Positions 25,647 to 32,985 of a stretch of DNA of 64,000 nt are shown piece after piece; position 1 is the stretch's first letter; each line of letters opens with the position of its first letter. The translations under genes and the position numbers were made by a program. The DNA is from Chryseobacterium taiwanense. Lineage in GTDB: Bacteria > Bacteroidota > Bacteroidia > Flavobacteriales > Weeksellaceae. The DNA lies in the NCBI RefSeq assembly GCF_000813825.1, contig NZ_JWTA01000007.1, positions 183,530 to 247,529 of the forward strand, written 5' to 3'. The notes beneath the pieces were generated by a model. It had not been told where the DNA came from. It was given only the letters and a program-made list of their open reading frames with translations, and searched no databases.

Positions 25647-27011
25647 TTATTGAGGACAATCGTTTTTTTCTCTATTTCCATTTACTAGTTTTAGTTCTGA
25701 ATTTCCTGTGTCTGTGGTTTTGTATAATTTTATTCCTATCATGTTCATTTCTTTATCCATAAACTTCAAAAATTCTTCTTCTAGTTTTTCCATATTAAAA
25801 ATTACCTCTCCACTTACATTTGTAATGGTTTTAGCTTTGCTTAATAACTTTATATATTTATCATTCAAATCATCCATTTGTTGTTGTGTATAATTAGGAA
25901 AAGCATTTGTAGATGTTCCATCAAAGGTAAATGAATAATTGCCATTACTTGTTACCAAAGTAAATGTAAGGTTATTTAAAGGTATTTTAGGTGTATTTGT
26001 CGCTATTGCGTTCCAGTTTTGAGCCCAAACAATCCATTGGTTAAAAAATATAATGTCTCCTGGTGAAAATATAGGATATAATCCATCATAATGAGAATGC
26101 ATTAAAATAACTGTATTAGAGAATACTTTCATATCTACTTGCTGAGATCCGGGTTTATTTTGTAACAATTGGCTTTGCCCTAAATTACTAATTCTAAAAC
26201 CACTTTCATAACTCTCTCCCGTTTTTCCTTCAAGCGTTGTAACGTTTTCTTTAAAAATGAAATTGCTAGTCTGTGCTTTCAATTTCTCACAAGGATCTTC
26301 ATCCGTATCCGGAGGGTCGGGATAATTATATCCTCCTGCTCCTCCTGTACCTCCGCCACCACATTCCCCTGTTATAGGATCTACATCTCCCAGACAATCG
26401 GAATCTGGCAAGGCTGTTTCTACAAATTTACAGATAGTTTTAGTTTCTTGTATAGGGTATTGTTCACCACCGGCTCCATCTACATATCCTACTGTAAGGA
26501 TAAATTTCCTGCATATAGGTGTGCTTATGGTACCCGATTTGGATGTGTATTTTCCTTCTGCAACAGAAGCACTTATCTTATCTCTTTCCGTAAAGACAAG
26601 AGTCTGGAAGAAATCGTTTGCATCCGGATCTTTATCTGAAAACTGAAAATATACTTTACCTTTTACCCGGAATACTTCCAATGTCTTTATCACTTTTCCG
26701 TCTTTCACTACCGGGGCTATAAGATAGTTTTCATTAAAGGTATCCATTGTCATGGCATATTCCCATAAGATGGTTCCATGGGTGCTGAAAATATAATTTT
26801 CATCTGCATATTGGGCATATACTTCCTGTACTTTGCGGATGTAGGTTTCGTCTTCTTTCCAGAGGCTCAGGGAGCTTCCTTCTTTGAGCAAAGCATTTTG
26901 GGAAGTTTCTTTTTCGACGGGAGAAATGAGATCTTCGTCATTCCGGCAAGAAAATAATACGAGCATAGAGGCTATTAATAATAGCCGAGGAGTTAAATTT
27001 TTCTTCATCAA
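25647..27011 (-). CDS. Modular lipoprotein with C-terminal JAMM-like (JAB) domain
   Basis: 454 residues (or 453 from the second Met). Lipobox LFSC puts Cys22 as the lipidated residue. Residues ~30-215 form an N-terminal domain with conserved acidic and aromatic residues (STHGTILWEYAMTMDTFNENYLIAPV, KVYFQFSDKDPD). A Gly/Pro linker follows (residues ~205-240), then DPCEKLK, which marks the junction. The C-terminal domain has His305-Ser-His307-x8-Ser316-Pro-Gly-Asp319, a JAMM-type H-x-H-x7-8-S-x2-D zinc motif, with a candidate Glu269 before it. JAMM enzymes are zinc isopeptidases or peptidases, and JAB folds also occur as polymorphic toxin tips. The variable C-terminus, constant linker and decayed second copy support that reading, but toxicity is untested. 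Confidence 0.75.
   Translation of the reverse strand: MMKKNLTPRLLLIASMLVLFSCRNDEDLISPVEKETSQNALLKEGSSLSLWKEDETYIRKVQEVYAQYADENYIFSTHGTILWEYAMTMDTFNENYLIAPVVKDGKVIKTLEVFRVKGKVYFQFSDKDPDANDFFQTLVFTERDKISASVAEGKYTSKSGTISTPICRKFILTVGYVDGAGGEQYPIQETKTICKFVETALPDSDCLGDVDPITGECGGGGTGGAGGYNYPDPPDTDEDPCEKLKAQTSNFIFKENVTTLEGKTGESYESGFRISNLGQSQLLQNKPGSQQVDMKVFSNTVILMHSHYDGLYPIFSPGDIIFFNQWIVWAQNWNAIATNTPKIPLNNLTFTLVTSNGNYSFTFDGTSTNAFPNYTQQQMDDLNDKYIKLLSKAKTITNVSGEVIFNMEKLEEEFLKFMDKEMNMIGIKLYKTTDTGNSELKLVNGNREKNDCPQ
26281..26495 (-). repeat. Linker direct repeat, copy 2 (in intact gene)
   Basis: Partner of 24121-24335. Encodes the linker ahead of the variable JAMM-like C-terminal domain. Confidence 0.9.
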
Positions 27012-27203
27012 TCATTTGGTTTGTAAGAATTAAAAATATAAAATTTTAATGATCTGGCAAATTTTATTATAAAATTTGAAAAAACATTACGGATTTCCGT
27101 AAACAAGAAAAATATACTTTTAAAAAATTAATAATTATAAATAAAAACTATAACTTACGCTTCAATAATATCAACAACTTAAAACTTTAAGCCCTATAAA
27201 ACT

Positions 27204-27237
27204 AAAAGCCTCCTGAATTATCAGGAGGCTTTTTATG
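27204..27237. terminator. Strong terminator after pdhC
   Basis: Stem AAAAGCCTCCTGA/TCAGGAGGCTTTT, loop ATTA, with T-runs on both strands. Ends the pdhA-pdhC unit. Confidence 0.9.
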
Positions 27238-27252
27238 TACAGTTTAGAAAAA

Positions 27253-28854
27253 TTACAGTAACAAAGTTAATGGATTCTCTAAATATGTTTTTAATGTTTG
27301 TAAGAACTGAGCACCTGTAGCTCCGTCTACTACTCTATGATCACAAGCTAATGAAAGCTTCATGATGTTTCCAACTACGATCTGACCGTTTTTAACAATT
27401 GGCTTCTCGATAATTGCTCCTACTGAAAGGATTGCAGAGTTTGGCTGGTTGATGATACTTGTAAATGTTTCAATTCCGAACATCCCCAAGTTTGAAATTG
27501 AGAATGTAGAACCTTCCATTTCGTTTGCTTTAAGACCTTTAGATTTTGCTCTAGAAGCCATATCTTTCACAGCAGCAGAAATTTGAGTGTAGTTCATTTG
27601 GTCTGTATTTTTAAGTACAGGAACTACCAATCCGTCAGGAATTGCAACTGCTACACCAACATTAATATTTCCTCTGTGAATGATCTTATCACCTGCCCAG
27701 CTTGAATTTACCTGTGGGTGTTTTCTTAATGCAACAGCAGTTGCCTTAATGATCATATCGTTGAAAGAAATTTTAGTATCCGGTAAAGAATTGATTTCTT
27801 TTCTAGCCTCAATTGCTTTATCCATATTGATTTCTACCATTAGATAGTAGTGAGGCGCAGAGAATTTACTTTCAGAAAGACGCTTAGCGATAATGTTTCT
27901 TACTTGTGAATTCGGAGTTTCTGTATCTTCACCCTGTACAAAGCTTAATGCAACTTGTGCAGCAGCAGGACTTGCCGTCGGAGCTGAAGCAGCTGGTTTT
28001 ACAGCTGGCTGATAGTTTTCAATATCTTTTCTAACGATTCTTCCGTTTTCACCTGAACCTTGAATAGAATTAATATCAAGACCTTTATCCTGAGCCATTT
28101 TCTTCGCTAACGGAGAAATTGCAATTCTATCTGTAGATGAAGAACTTACAGCAGGAGTAGCTTTTTCTTCTGCTTTAGCCTCAGTTTTTTGCTCAGCAGG
28201 CTTTTCTGATGATGAAGCAGCAGGTTTTGCAGCACCCACTCCAGAAACGTCTGTTCCTGCAGGACCGATAATTGCTAAAACGGTATCAACCGGAGCAGCA
28301 CCACCTTCTTCTACACCTTGTTTCAATAATACACCATTGAATTCAGATTCGAAATCCTGAACCGCTTTATCTGTTTCGATTTCAGCAAGAAGATCTCCTT
28401 CTTTTACTGTATCACCAATATTTTTGTGCCATTTAGCCACTTTCCCTTCTGTCATTGTATCAGAAAGTCTCGGCATTGTAATCACTTCTACTCCTGCAGG
28501 AACTTCAGCAGATGCTTGTTCCGGAGCAGCAGTTTCTACTTTAGGCTCTTCTTTTTTCTCCTCAGAAGTTGTAGCCGGAGCAGCAGCTCCACCTGTTAAT
28601 CCTGAAATATCTTCTCCTTCATTACCGATAATTGCCAAAACAGAATCTACAGCTGCTGCATTACCTTCTTCCACACCTACATATAGAAGAGTACCTTCTA
28701 TTTCAGATTCGAAATCCTGAACTGCTTTATCTGTTTCAATTTCGGCTAAAATATCACCTTCCTTTACCTTATCTCCTACTTTTTTATGCCATTTAGCCAC
28801 TTTTCCTTCCGTCATAGTATCAGAAAGACGTGGCATTGTAATCACTTCTGCCAT
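27253..28854 (-). CDS. pdhC: Pyruvate dehydrogenase complex E2 (dihydrolipoamide acetyltransferase)
   Basis: Core acetyltransferase of the pyruvate dehydrogenase complex; transfers acetyl from lipoamide to CoA. About 533 residues. Start moved to ATG 28854 (MAEVITMPRLSDTMTEG), because the longer frame only adds translated repeat DNA. Two lipoyl domains (residues ~1-80 and ~125-200) each carry the lipoylated Lys in ETDKAVQDFESE. Then come Ala/Pro-rich linkers, the peripheral-subunit-binding domain (ISPLAKKMAQDKGLDINSI...GENGRIVRKDIENY), and the catalytic domain ending with the active-site DHRVVDGATGAQFL. E1 alpha (pdhA) is directly upstream; no E1 beta gene is adjacent. Confidence 0.97.
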   Translation of the reverse strand: MAEVITMPRLSDTMTEGKVAKWHKKVGDKVKEGDILAEIETDKAVQDFESEIEGTLLYVGVEEGNAAAVDSVLAIIGNEGEDISGLTGGAAAPATTSEEKKEEPKVETAAPEQASAEVPAGVEVITMPRLSDTMTEGKVAKWHKNIGDTVKEGDLLAEIETDKAVQDFESEFNGVLLKQGVEEGGAAPVDTVLAIIGPAGTDVSGVGAAKPAASSSEKPAEQKTEAKAEEKATPAVSSSSTDRIAISPLAKKMAQDKGLDINSIQGSGENGRIVRKDIENYQPAVKPAASAPTASPAAAQVALSFVQGEDTETPNSQVRNIIAKRLSESKFSAPHYYLMVEINMDKAIEARKEINSLPDTKISFNDMIIKATAVALRKHPQVNSSWAGDKIIHRGNINVGVAVAIPDGLVVPVLKNTDQMNYTQISAAVKDMASRAKSKGLKANEMEGSTFSISNLGMFGIETFTSIINQPNSAILSVGAIIEKPIVKNGQIVVGNIMKLSLACDHRVVDGATGAQFLQTLKTYLENPLTLLL

Positions 28855-28869
28855 AATATATATTGATTT

Positions 28870-28897
28870 GAGATTCGAGATTCGAGATTTGAGATTA
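28870..28897. repeat. Four 7-base tandem repeats (GAGATTC-type)
   Basis: GAGATTC GAGATTC GAGATTT GAGATTA in the pdhA-pdhC junction, just ahead of the pdhC start. A slippage-prone low-complexity tract. Confidence 0.8.
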
Positions 28898-28935
28898 GGG
28901 AAACTCAAATTCAAATATCAAATTAATTATTAATT

Positions 28936-29937
28936 TTAGTTTTCTAATTTATCTAAGAATGGATAATCTTCCTGAGCGTATACGTATTCATATACTTTTT
29001 CTGCATCCGGATACGGAGAGTTTTCCATGAACTCGATACATTCTTCTACAAAATCTCTAGATTTGTTATCCATAGTTTCCAATTCTTCTTCTGTAGCCCA
29101 TCCGTTTGATAAAATTCTTTGTTTTATCAATTCAATTGGGTCATCATTTTTGTGAATGGCAACTTCTTCTTTAGATCTATAAGGTTCTGCATCAGACATT
29201 GAGTGACCTCTGAAACGGTAAGTTCTCGCTTCAATGAAAGTTGGCCCGTCTCCTCTTCTTGCTCTTTCGATAGCTTCGTAAGCAGCTTCAGCTACTTTCT
29301 CAGGATCCATCGCGTCTACAGCAAGACATGGCATTTCGTATCCTAAACCTAATTTATAGATATCTTCGTGGTTAGCTGTTCTCTTAACAGAAGTACCCAT
29401 TGCATATTGGTTGTTCTCAACAACGAAAATTACAGGTAACTTCCAGTTCATTGCCATGTTAAACGTTTCATGTAATGACCCTTGTCTAGCTGCTCCGTCT
29501 CCGAAGAAACAAATGTTTACAGCTTGTCTGTCGAAAAATTTATCCGCGAAAGCGATACCTGCTCCCAAAGGAATTTGTCCTCCTACAATACCATGACCTC
29601 CGTAAAATCTGTGTTCTTTGCTGAAAATGTGCATAGATCCACCCATACCTCCTGACGTACCTGTAGCTTTACCACAAAGTTCTGCCATGATTCTTTTAGG
29701 ATCTACTCCCATCGCCATAGGATGGATGTGACATCTGTAAGCAGTGATCATACTATCTTTAGTTAAATCCATTGCATGCGTGAAACCAGCAGGGATAGCC
29801 TCCTGTCCGTTATACAAATGTAAAAAACCTCTGATTTTTTGTTTTAGATAAAGAGAACGGCATTTGTCTTCAAACCTTCTCCACATAGTCATATCTTCAT
29901 ACCACTTCAGGTATACCTCTTTAGAAAATTCTTTCAT
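28936..29937 (-). CDS. pdhA: Pyruvate dehydrogenase E1 component subunit alpha
   Basis: Thiamine-diphosphate-dependent E1 alpha, 333 residues, normal length. Visible: RFEDKCRSLYLKQKIRGFLHLYNGQEAI at the N-terminus, the GHGIVGGQIPLGAGIAFADK stretch, the ThDP/Mg2+ motif FFGDGAARQGSLHETFNMAMNWKLPVIFVVENNQYAMGTS (GDGxxxx(28)NN type), and the phosphorylation-loop-like RGHSMSDAEPYRSKEEV. It decarboxylates pyruvate with E1 beta, encoded elsewhere. The next gene, pdhC, starts 81 bases after its stop. Confidence 0.97.
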   Translation of the reverse strand: MKEFSKEVYLKWYEDMTMWRRFEDKCRSLYLKQKIRGFLHLYNGQEAIPAGFTHAMDLTKDSMITAYRCHIHPMAMGVDPKRIMAELCGKATGTSGGMGGSMHIFSKEHRFYGGHGIVGGQIPLGAGIAFADKFFDRQAVNICFFGDGAARQGSLHETFNMAMNWKLPVIFVVENNQYAMGTSVKRTANHEDIYKLGLGYEMPCLAVDAMDPEKVAEAAYEAIERARRGDGPTFIEARTYRFRGHSMSDAEPYRSKEEVAIHKNDDPIELIKQRILSNGWATEEELETMDNKSRDFVEECIEFMENSPYPDAEKVYEYVYAQEDYPFLDKLEN

Positions 29938-29975
29938 GTGTTGAGCTCTTGCTTATTTATTATGAAATAGTTGAG

Positions 29976-29983
29976 CAAAATTA
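29976..29983 (-). promoter_or_regulatory. Candidate -7 box (TAATTTTG) for pdhA
   Basis: Exact TAnnTTTG on the minus strand, 38 bases before the pdhA ATG. No spaced -33 TTG seen. Confidence 0.35.
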
Positions 29984-30064
29984 TAAAAAAAACTTTGTTT
30001 TTATTGTATACATACCAATTGTTTTTTTACTTATAATATTATATTTACATTATCAAACTAAAAT

Positions 30065-30667
30065 ATGGAAGAAAAACAGCCTTCATTTATCCTTAAAGCA
30101 TCAAAAATAATCTCAGATTTCTTTAATCCTCTCCTTTCTTTGTTCATATTCTTTTTATATATGAGCCTAAAGAATTATTCATTGAAAGATTCTTTATTGT
30201 ATTTCTTACCCATTTTATTAATTATTATTATCCCAATCATTGTCTGGCTGGTTTGGAATGTTAAAACCGGGAGATATACAAATATGGATGTTTCGAACAG
30301 AGTACAGAGAAAGACCTTATATATATTTATAGCAGCATGTATCATCGGATATATCGCCTTTAATTATTTTAAAAACGGATATATTGATTTTGTAATGCTG
30401 TTTATTCTCATTCTTCTTTTCGCTTTACAGATCAGTAATTTTTTTATTAAAAGTTCTATGCATACAGCATTCAATATATTTGTCGCTGCACTGTTTTATG
30501 CTCTTGATCCAGCTTTTGGGTTTATTTGGTTGGGAATTGCTGTTTTAGTAGGAATTACAAGGATTATTTTGAAGAGGCATAGTCCGAAAGAAGTATTCAT
30601 GGGAGCCATCATTGCTTTTATTGTATCTTTTATTTACCTATATTGCAATATAGAATTTCAACATTAA
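30065..30667 (+). CDS. PAP2-like membrane phosphatase
   Basis: 200-residue integral membrane protein with six hydrophobic segments. The PAP2 (lipid phosphatase) motifs are present in degenerate form: motif 1 SNRVQRK (residues ~77-83), motif 2 SSMHTAFN (position of the usual SGH), and motif 3 GITRIILKRHSPKEVFMG (R-x5-H with a Glu after it). The catalytic His of motif 2 and of motif 3 remain, while Gly of SGH is replaced by Met. Likely acts on undecaprenyl- or phosphatidyl-phosphates, but the odd motif 2 leaves activity open. Eight codons or fewer separate it from the BlaI-like gene; both may be co-transcribed. Confidence 0.7.
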   Translation: MEEKQPSFILKASKIISDFFNPLLSLFIFFLYMSLKNYSLKDSLLYFLPILLIIIIPIIVWLVWNVKTGRYTNMDVSNRVQRKTLYIFIAACIIGYIAFNYFKNGYIDFVMLFILILLFALQISNFFIKSSMHTAFNIFVAALFYALDPAFGFIWLGIAVLVGITRIILKRHSPKEVFMGAIIAFIVSFIYLYCNIEFQH

Positions 30668-30676
30668 GAATCTATT

Positions 30677-31144
30677 ATGAAAATAAATCATCTCACCGCT
30701 GCTGAAGAAAACTTAATGAAACTGTTTTGGAAGCTGGAGTCTTTTTATTTAAAAGACGTTATGGAGCAGCATCCAGAGCCTAAACCCCATCAGAATACCG
30801 TTTCTACCTACTTAAAAATATTAGTTGAAAAAGGATATTTATCTACCGAAAAAGAAGGTAGAATCTTTAAATATACAGTTCTTGTACCTTTAGAAGAGTA
30901 TAGAAAATTTTTATTAAGAGAACTTTCTCATAATTTCTTCAATAATTCAGGGAAAGAAATGTTGGAGTTTTTATTTAATGAGAATTTAATTTCTCAGGAC
31001 GATTTGAGAGGATATTTTGATCTTAAGATAGAATTAAAACCGGCTAAAATAAAAGAACCTAAACTGGAATATGCCGAAGAAATATTAAATCCTAAAAAAG
31101 ATAAAAAGAACAAGGATAAGAAGAAAAAGAAGAAAAAAGAGTAA
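30677..31144 (+). CDS. BlaI/MecI/CopY family transcriptional regulator
   Basis: 155-residue winged-helix repressor: LTAAEENLMKLFWKLESFYLKDVME, then NTVSTYLKILVEKGYLSTEKEGRIFKYTVLVPLEEYR, the BlaI-type DNA-binding unit. The C-terminal dimer helices are shorter than usual and the last ~35 residues are an extremely Lys-rich tail (NPKKDKKNKDKKKKKKKE). BlaI regulators work with a BlaR1 sensor, but no BlaR1 gene or beta-lactamase is present nearby. It starts 9 bases after the PAP2-like gene. Confidence 0.9.
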   Translation: MKINHLTAAEENLMKLFWKLESFYLKDVMEQHPEPKPHQNTVSTYLKILVEKGYLSTEKEGRIFKYTVLVPLEEYRKFLLRELSHNFFNNSGKEMLEFLFNENLISQDDLRGYFDLKIELKPAKIKEPKLEYAEEILNPKKDKKNKDKKKKKKKE

Positions 31145-31185
31145 TTGAAAATTAATTACTTTTAATTAAAATAAAGACATAAAAA

Positions 31186-31208
31186 AAGCGGCTCCGAAAA
31201 GCCGCTTA
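31186..31208. terminator. Terminator between BlaI-like and RNA-binding protein genes
   Basis: Stem AAGCGGC/GCCGCTT, loop TCCGAAAA, A-run on one side and T-run on the other; usable from both strands. Confidence 0.85.
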
Positions 31209-31214
31209 TATTTT

Positions 31215-31577
31215 TTACCAACGGTTTCCACCGCCGTTACCTCCTCTGTTGTTTCCGTAACCACCACCGTTGTTACCTCCTCTGTTGTTTCCATAACCAC
31301 CACCTCTGTTGTTATCGAAACTTCTTCTTGGTTTTTCTTCTCTCGGTTTAGCTTCAGATACATTAAGAATCTTTCCGTTAAATTCTTTTTGGTTTAAAGC
31401 TTCGATAGCTTGTTTTCCTTCTTCATCACCCATTTCAATAAAACCAAAACCTCTAGAACGGCCAGTTTCTCTGTCTGTAACTATTTTTGCAGATGCAATA
31501 TCTCCAAATTCAGCAAATAAGTCGTGCAACTCATATTCTTTAGTTGCGTAATTGATGTTTGAAACAAAAATGTTCAT
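31215..31577 (-). CDS. RRM-type RNA-binding protein with RGG-like tail
   Basis: 120 residues from ATG 31577 (MNIFVSNINYATKE). The RRM has RNP2 IFVSNI and RNP1 RSRGFGFIEM, with the rest of the beta-alpha-beta-beta fold through ILNVSEAKPRE. The C-terminus is a Gly/Asn/Arg tail of GYGNNRGG repeats, as in eukaryotic RGG proteins. In Bacteroidetes such proteins are abundant RNA chaperone-like proteins, sometimes linked to post-transcriptional control where Hfq is missing. A longer frame upstream and an overlapping minus-strand frame are shadows. Confidence 0.92.
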   Translation of the reverse strand: MNIFVSNINYATKEYELHDLFAEFGDIASAKIVTDRETGRSRGFGFIEMGDEEGKQAIEALNQKEFNGKILNVSEAKPREEKPRRSFDNNRGGGYGNNRGGNNGGGYGNNRGGNGGGNRW

Positions 31578-31849
31578 TTTAAATAAAATTAAAAAATTAA
31601 TAAAAATTTGGCATATAAAAGAAAAACAACATAAATTAATGAACAAATATTGATTCCAAATATAAACGATTGCAAGATACAATTAAAAATTACAAATCAA
31701 AGCTTTTTTATAATTAATTCTCACTTAATATTGAAGTTTAATTTCTATACAACAATATTTATGAAAATTCCAAGAGCTTAATTGAGAAAACAAATCACTA
31801 TCTTTCACTAACTAAATATTAATCGAAGGTAAAAACGAGTTTTTAGCCC

Positions 31850-31857
31850 TAAATTTG
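31850..31857 (+). promoter_or_regulatory. Candidate -7 box (TAAATTTG) for thioesterase gene
   Basis: Exact TAnnTTTG, 20 bases before the ATG at 31878. Confidence 0.4.
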
Positions 31858-31877
31858 TATTTCAAATTATTAAAAAC

Positions 31878-32279
31878 ATGAACTATCATACAAGAAAATG
31901 GGTAAAACCCGAAGACTTAAATCCTAACCAATCACTTTTTGGAGGAAGATTATTACAATGGATTGATGAAGAGGCTGCATTATATGCTGTTATTCAATTA
32001 GAAAATAAAAAAGTCGTAACAAAATTCATTTCAGAGATTAATTTTGTCAGTTCTGCAAAACAAGGTGATATTATTGAAATCGGTATTGAAGTTTCAGCTT
32101 TTGGTTCTACTTCTCTTACATTAAGATGTGATGTAAGAAACAAAATGACTCACCAAACCATTATTACCGTTGACAGAATTGTAATGGTAAACCTGGATGA
32201 AGATGGAAACCCTGTTCCACACGGAAAAACAAAAGTTGAATTTGTAAAAGACAGATTAAACAATCAGAATCAATCATGA
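31878..32279 (+). CDS. Acyl-CoA thioesterase (YciA-like hotdog protein)
   Basis: 133-residue hotdog-fold thioesterase that cleaves acyl-CoA to free acid and CoA. Motifs: VKPEDLNPNQSLFGGRLLQWIDEEAALYA (the NxxGGxxLxxxD segment, active-site Asp in WIDE), FISEINFVSSAKQGDIIEIGIEV, and LRCDVRNKMTHQTIITVDRIVMVNLDEDG. The long form and sequence match the YciA/BACH group. Its stop overlaps the next ORF by 4 bases (ATGA), tying expression to the AraC-type regulator, a pairing with no obvious logic. Confidence 0.92.
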   Translation: MNYHTRKWVKPEDLNPNQSLFGGRLLQWIDEEAALYAVIQLENKKVVTKFISEINFVSSAKQGDIIEIGIEVSAFGSTSLTLRCDVRNKMTHQTIITVDRIVMVNLDEDGNPVPHGKTKVEFVKDRLNNQNQS

Positions 32280-32836
32280 AGATTTTCATAAAGAATATGG
32301 TGTGTGGCAGATGCATTTCTGCTGTTACAAATATTTTCAATGATGCTCATGTGAAGATTAAATCCATTAGTCTTGGTGAAGTGGAGACGGAATCTGAAAT
32401 CTCAGAACATGACCTTCAGTCTATAGAAAAACAATTATTGGAGACAGGTTTTGAAAGAATAAAAGATTCTGCTCATCAACTTGTCGAAAAAATTAAAAAT
32501 CATATTATTGAAAAGGTCAGCGAATTAGATATTGATGAAAACTTCCTTCTTTCTGAGTTTTTAACTTCAAAGTTTCATAAAGATTACAGTTCTCTTTCAA
32601 AAACGTTCTCACAAAACGAAAATATTACACTGGAGCAGTTTTTTATTCTTCAAAAGATTGAAAAAGTAAAAGAATTGCTTTTATATAATGAGTTTACATT
32701 AACCGAAATTGCGGGAAAGCTGGGTTATAAAAGTGTTCAGCATTTATCGTCTCAATTCAGAAACAGTTCAGGATTTACACCTACTGAATTCAAGAAATTG
32801 AAAGTCCACAACAGAAAACCGCTGGATCTTGTCTGA
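32276..32836 (+). CDS. AraC-type regulator with N-terminal HMA-like metal domain
   Basis: 186 residues. Residues 1-70 read as a heavy-metal-associated fold: MKIFIKNMVCGRCISAV carries Cys10-x2-Cys13 at the HMA position (usual GMTCxxC), then a beta-alpha-beta body. Residues ~95-175 are an AraC HTH pair: NFLLSEFLTSKFHKDYSSLSKTF and FTLTEIAGKLGYKSVQHLSSQFR, closing SGFTPTEFKKL. This fusion suggests a metal-sensing, probably copper-sensing, regulator. The next gene is a CopA-type ATPase. Translationally coupled to the thioesterase. Confidence 0.85.
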   Translation: MKIFIKNMVCGRCISAVTNIFNDAHVKIKSISLGEVETESEISEHDLQSIEKQLLETGFERIKDSAHQLVEKIKNHIIEKVSELDIDENFLLSEFLTSKFHKDYSSLSKTFSQNENITLEQFFILQKIEKVKELLLYNEFTLTEIAGKLGYKSVQHLSSQFRNSSGFTPTEFKKLKVHNRKPLDLV

Positions 32837-32847
32837 GAATTAACCTT

Positions 32848-32896
32848 ATTAGAGTTTTGAGTTCGATAGAATTTCAAAACTCTAATCCTTTCTATT
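32848..32896 (+). terminator. Hairpin between regulator and copper ATPase
   Basis: Stem ATTAGAGTTTTGA/TCAAAACTCTAAT with a 13-base loop, then CTTTCTATTTTTT. Likely terminator of the thioesterase-regulator unit, leaving copA with its own promoter. Confidence 0.7.
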
Positions 32897-32985
32897 TTTT
32901 CCACCTAATTCTATAAACTTTATCCTTAAATTTATAACAACCTTCCGATTGCATTTTGGAAATTTGTAGTATAAATAAAAGGATC

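Noticed and set aside
27012..27252. A gene or riboswitch between the cassette and pdhC
   Set aside because: Only a strong terminator and A/T-rich DNA are visible; no aptamer-like conserved segment recognised.
28855..28914. The N-terminal extension of PdhC
   Set aside because: It translates tandem heptamer repeats; the conserved lipoyl domain starts at the ATG at 28854.
31166..31363. A Thr/Val/Glu-rich minus-strand frame
   Set aside because: It is the other reading frame of the Gly/Asn/Arg repeats of the RNA-binding protein.
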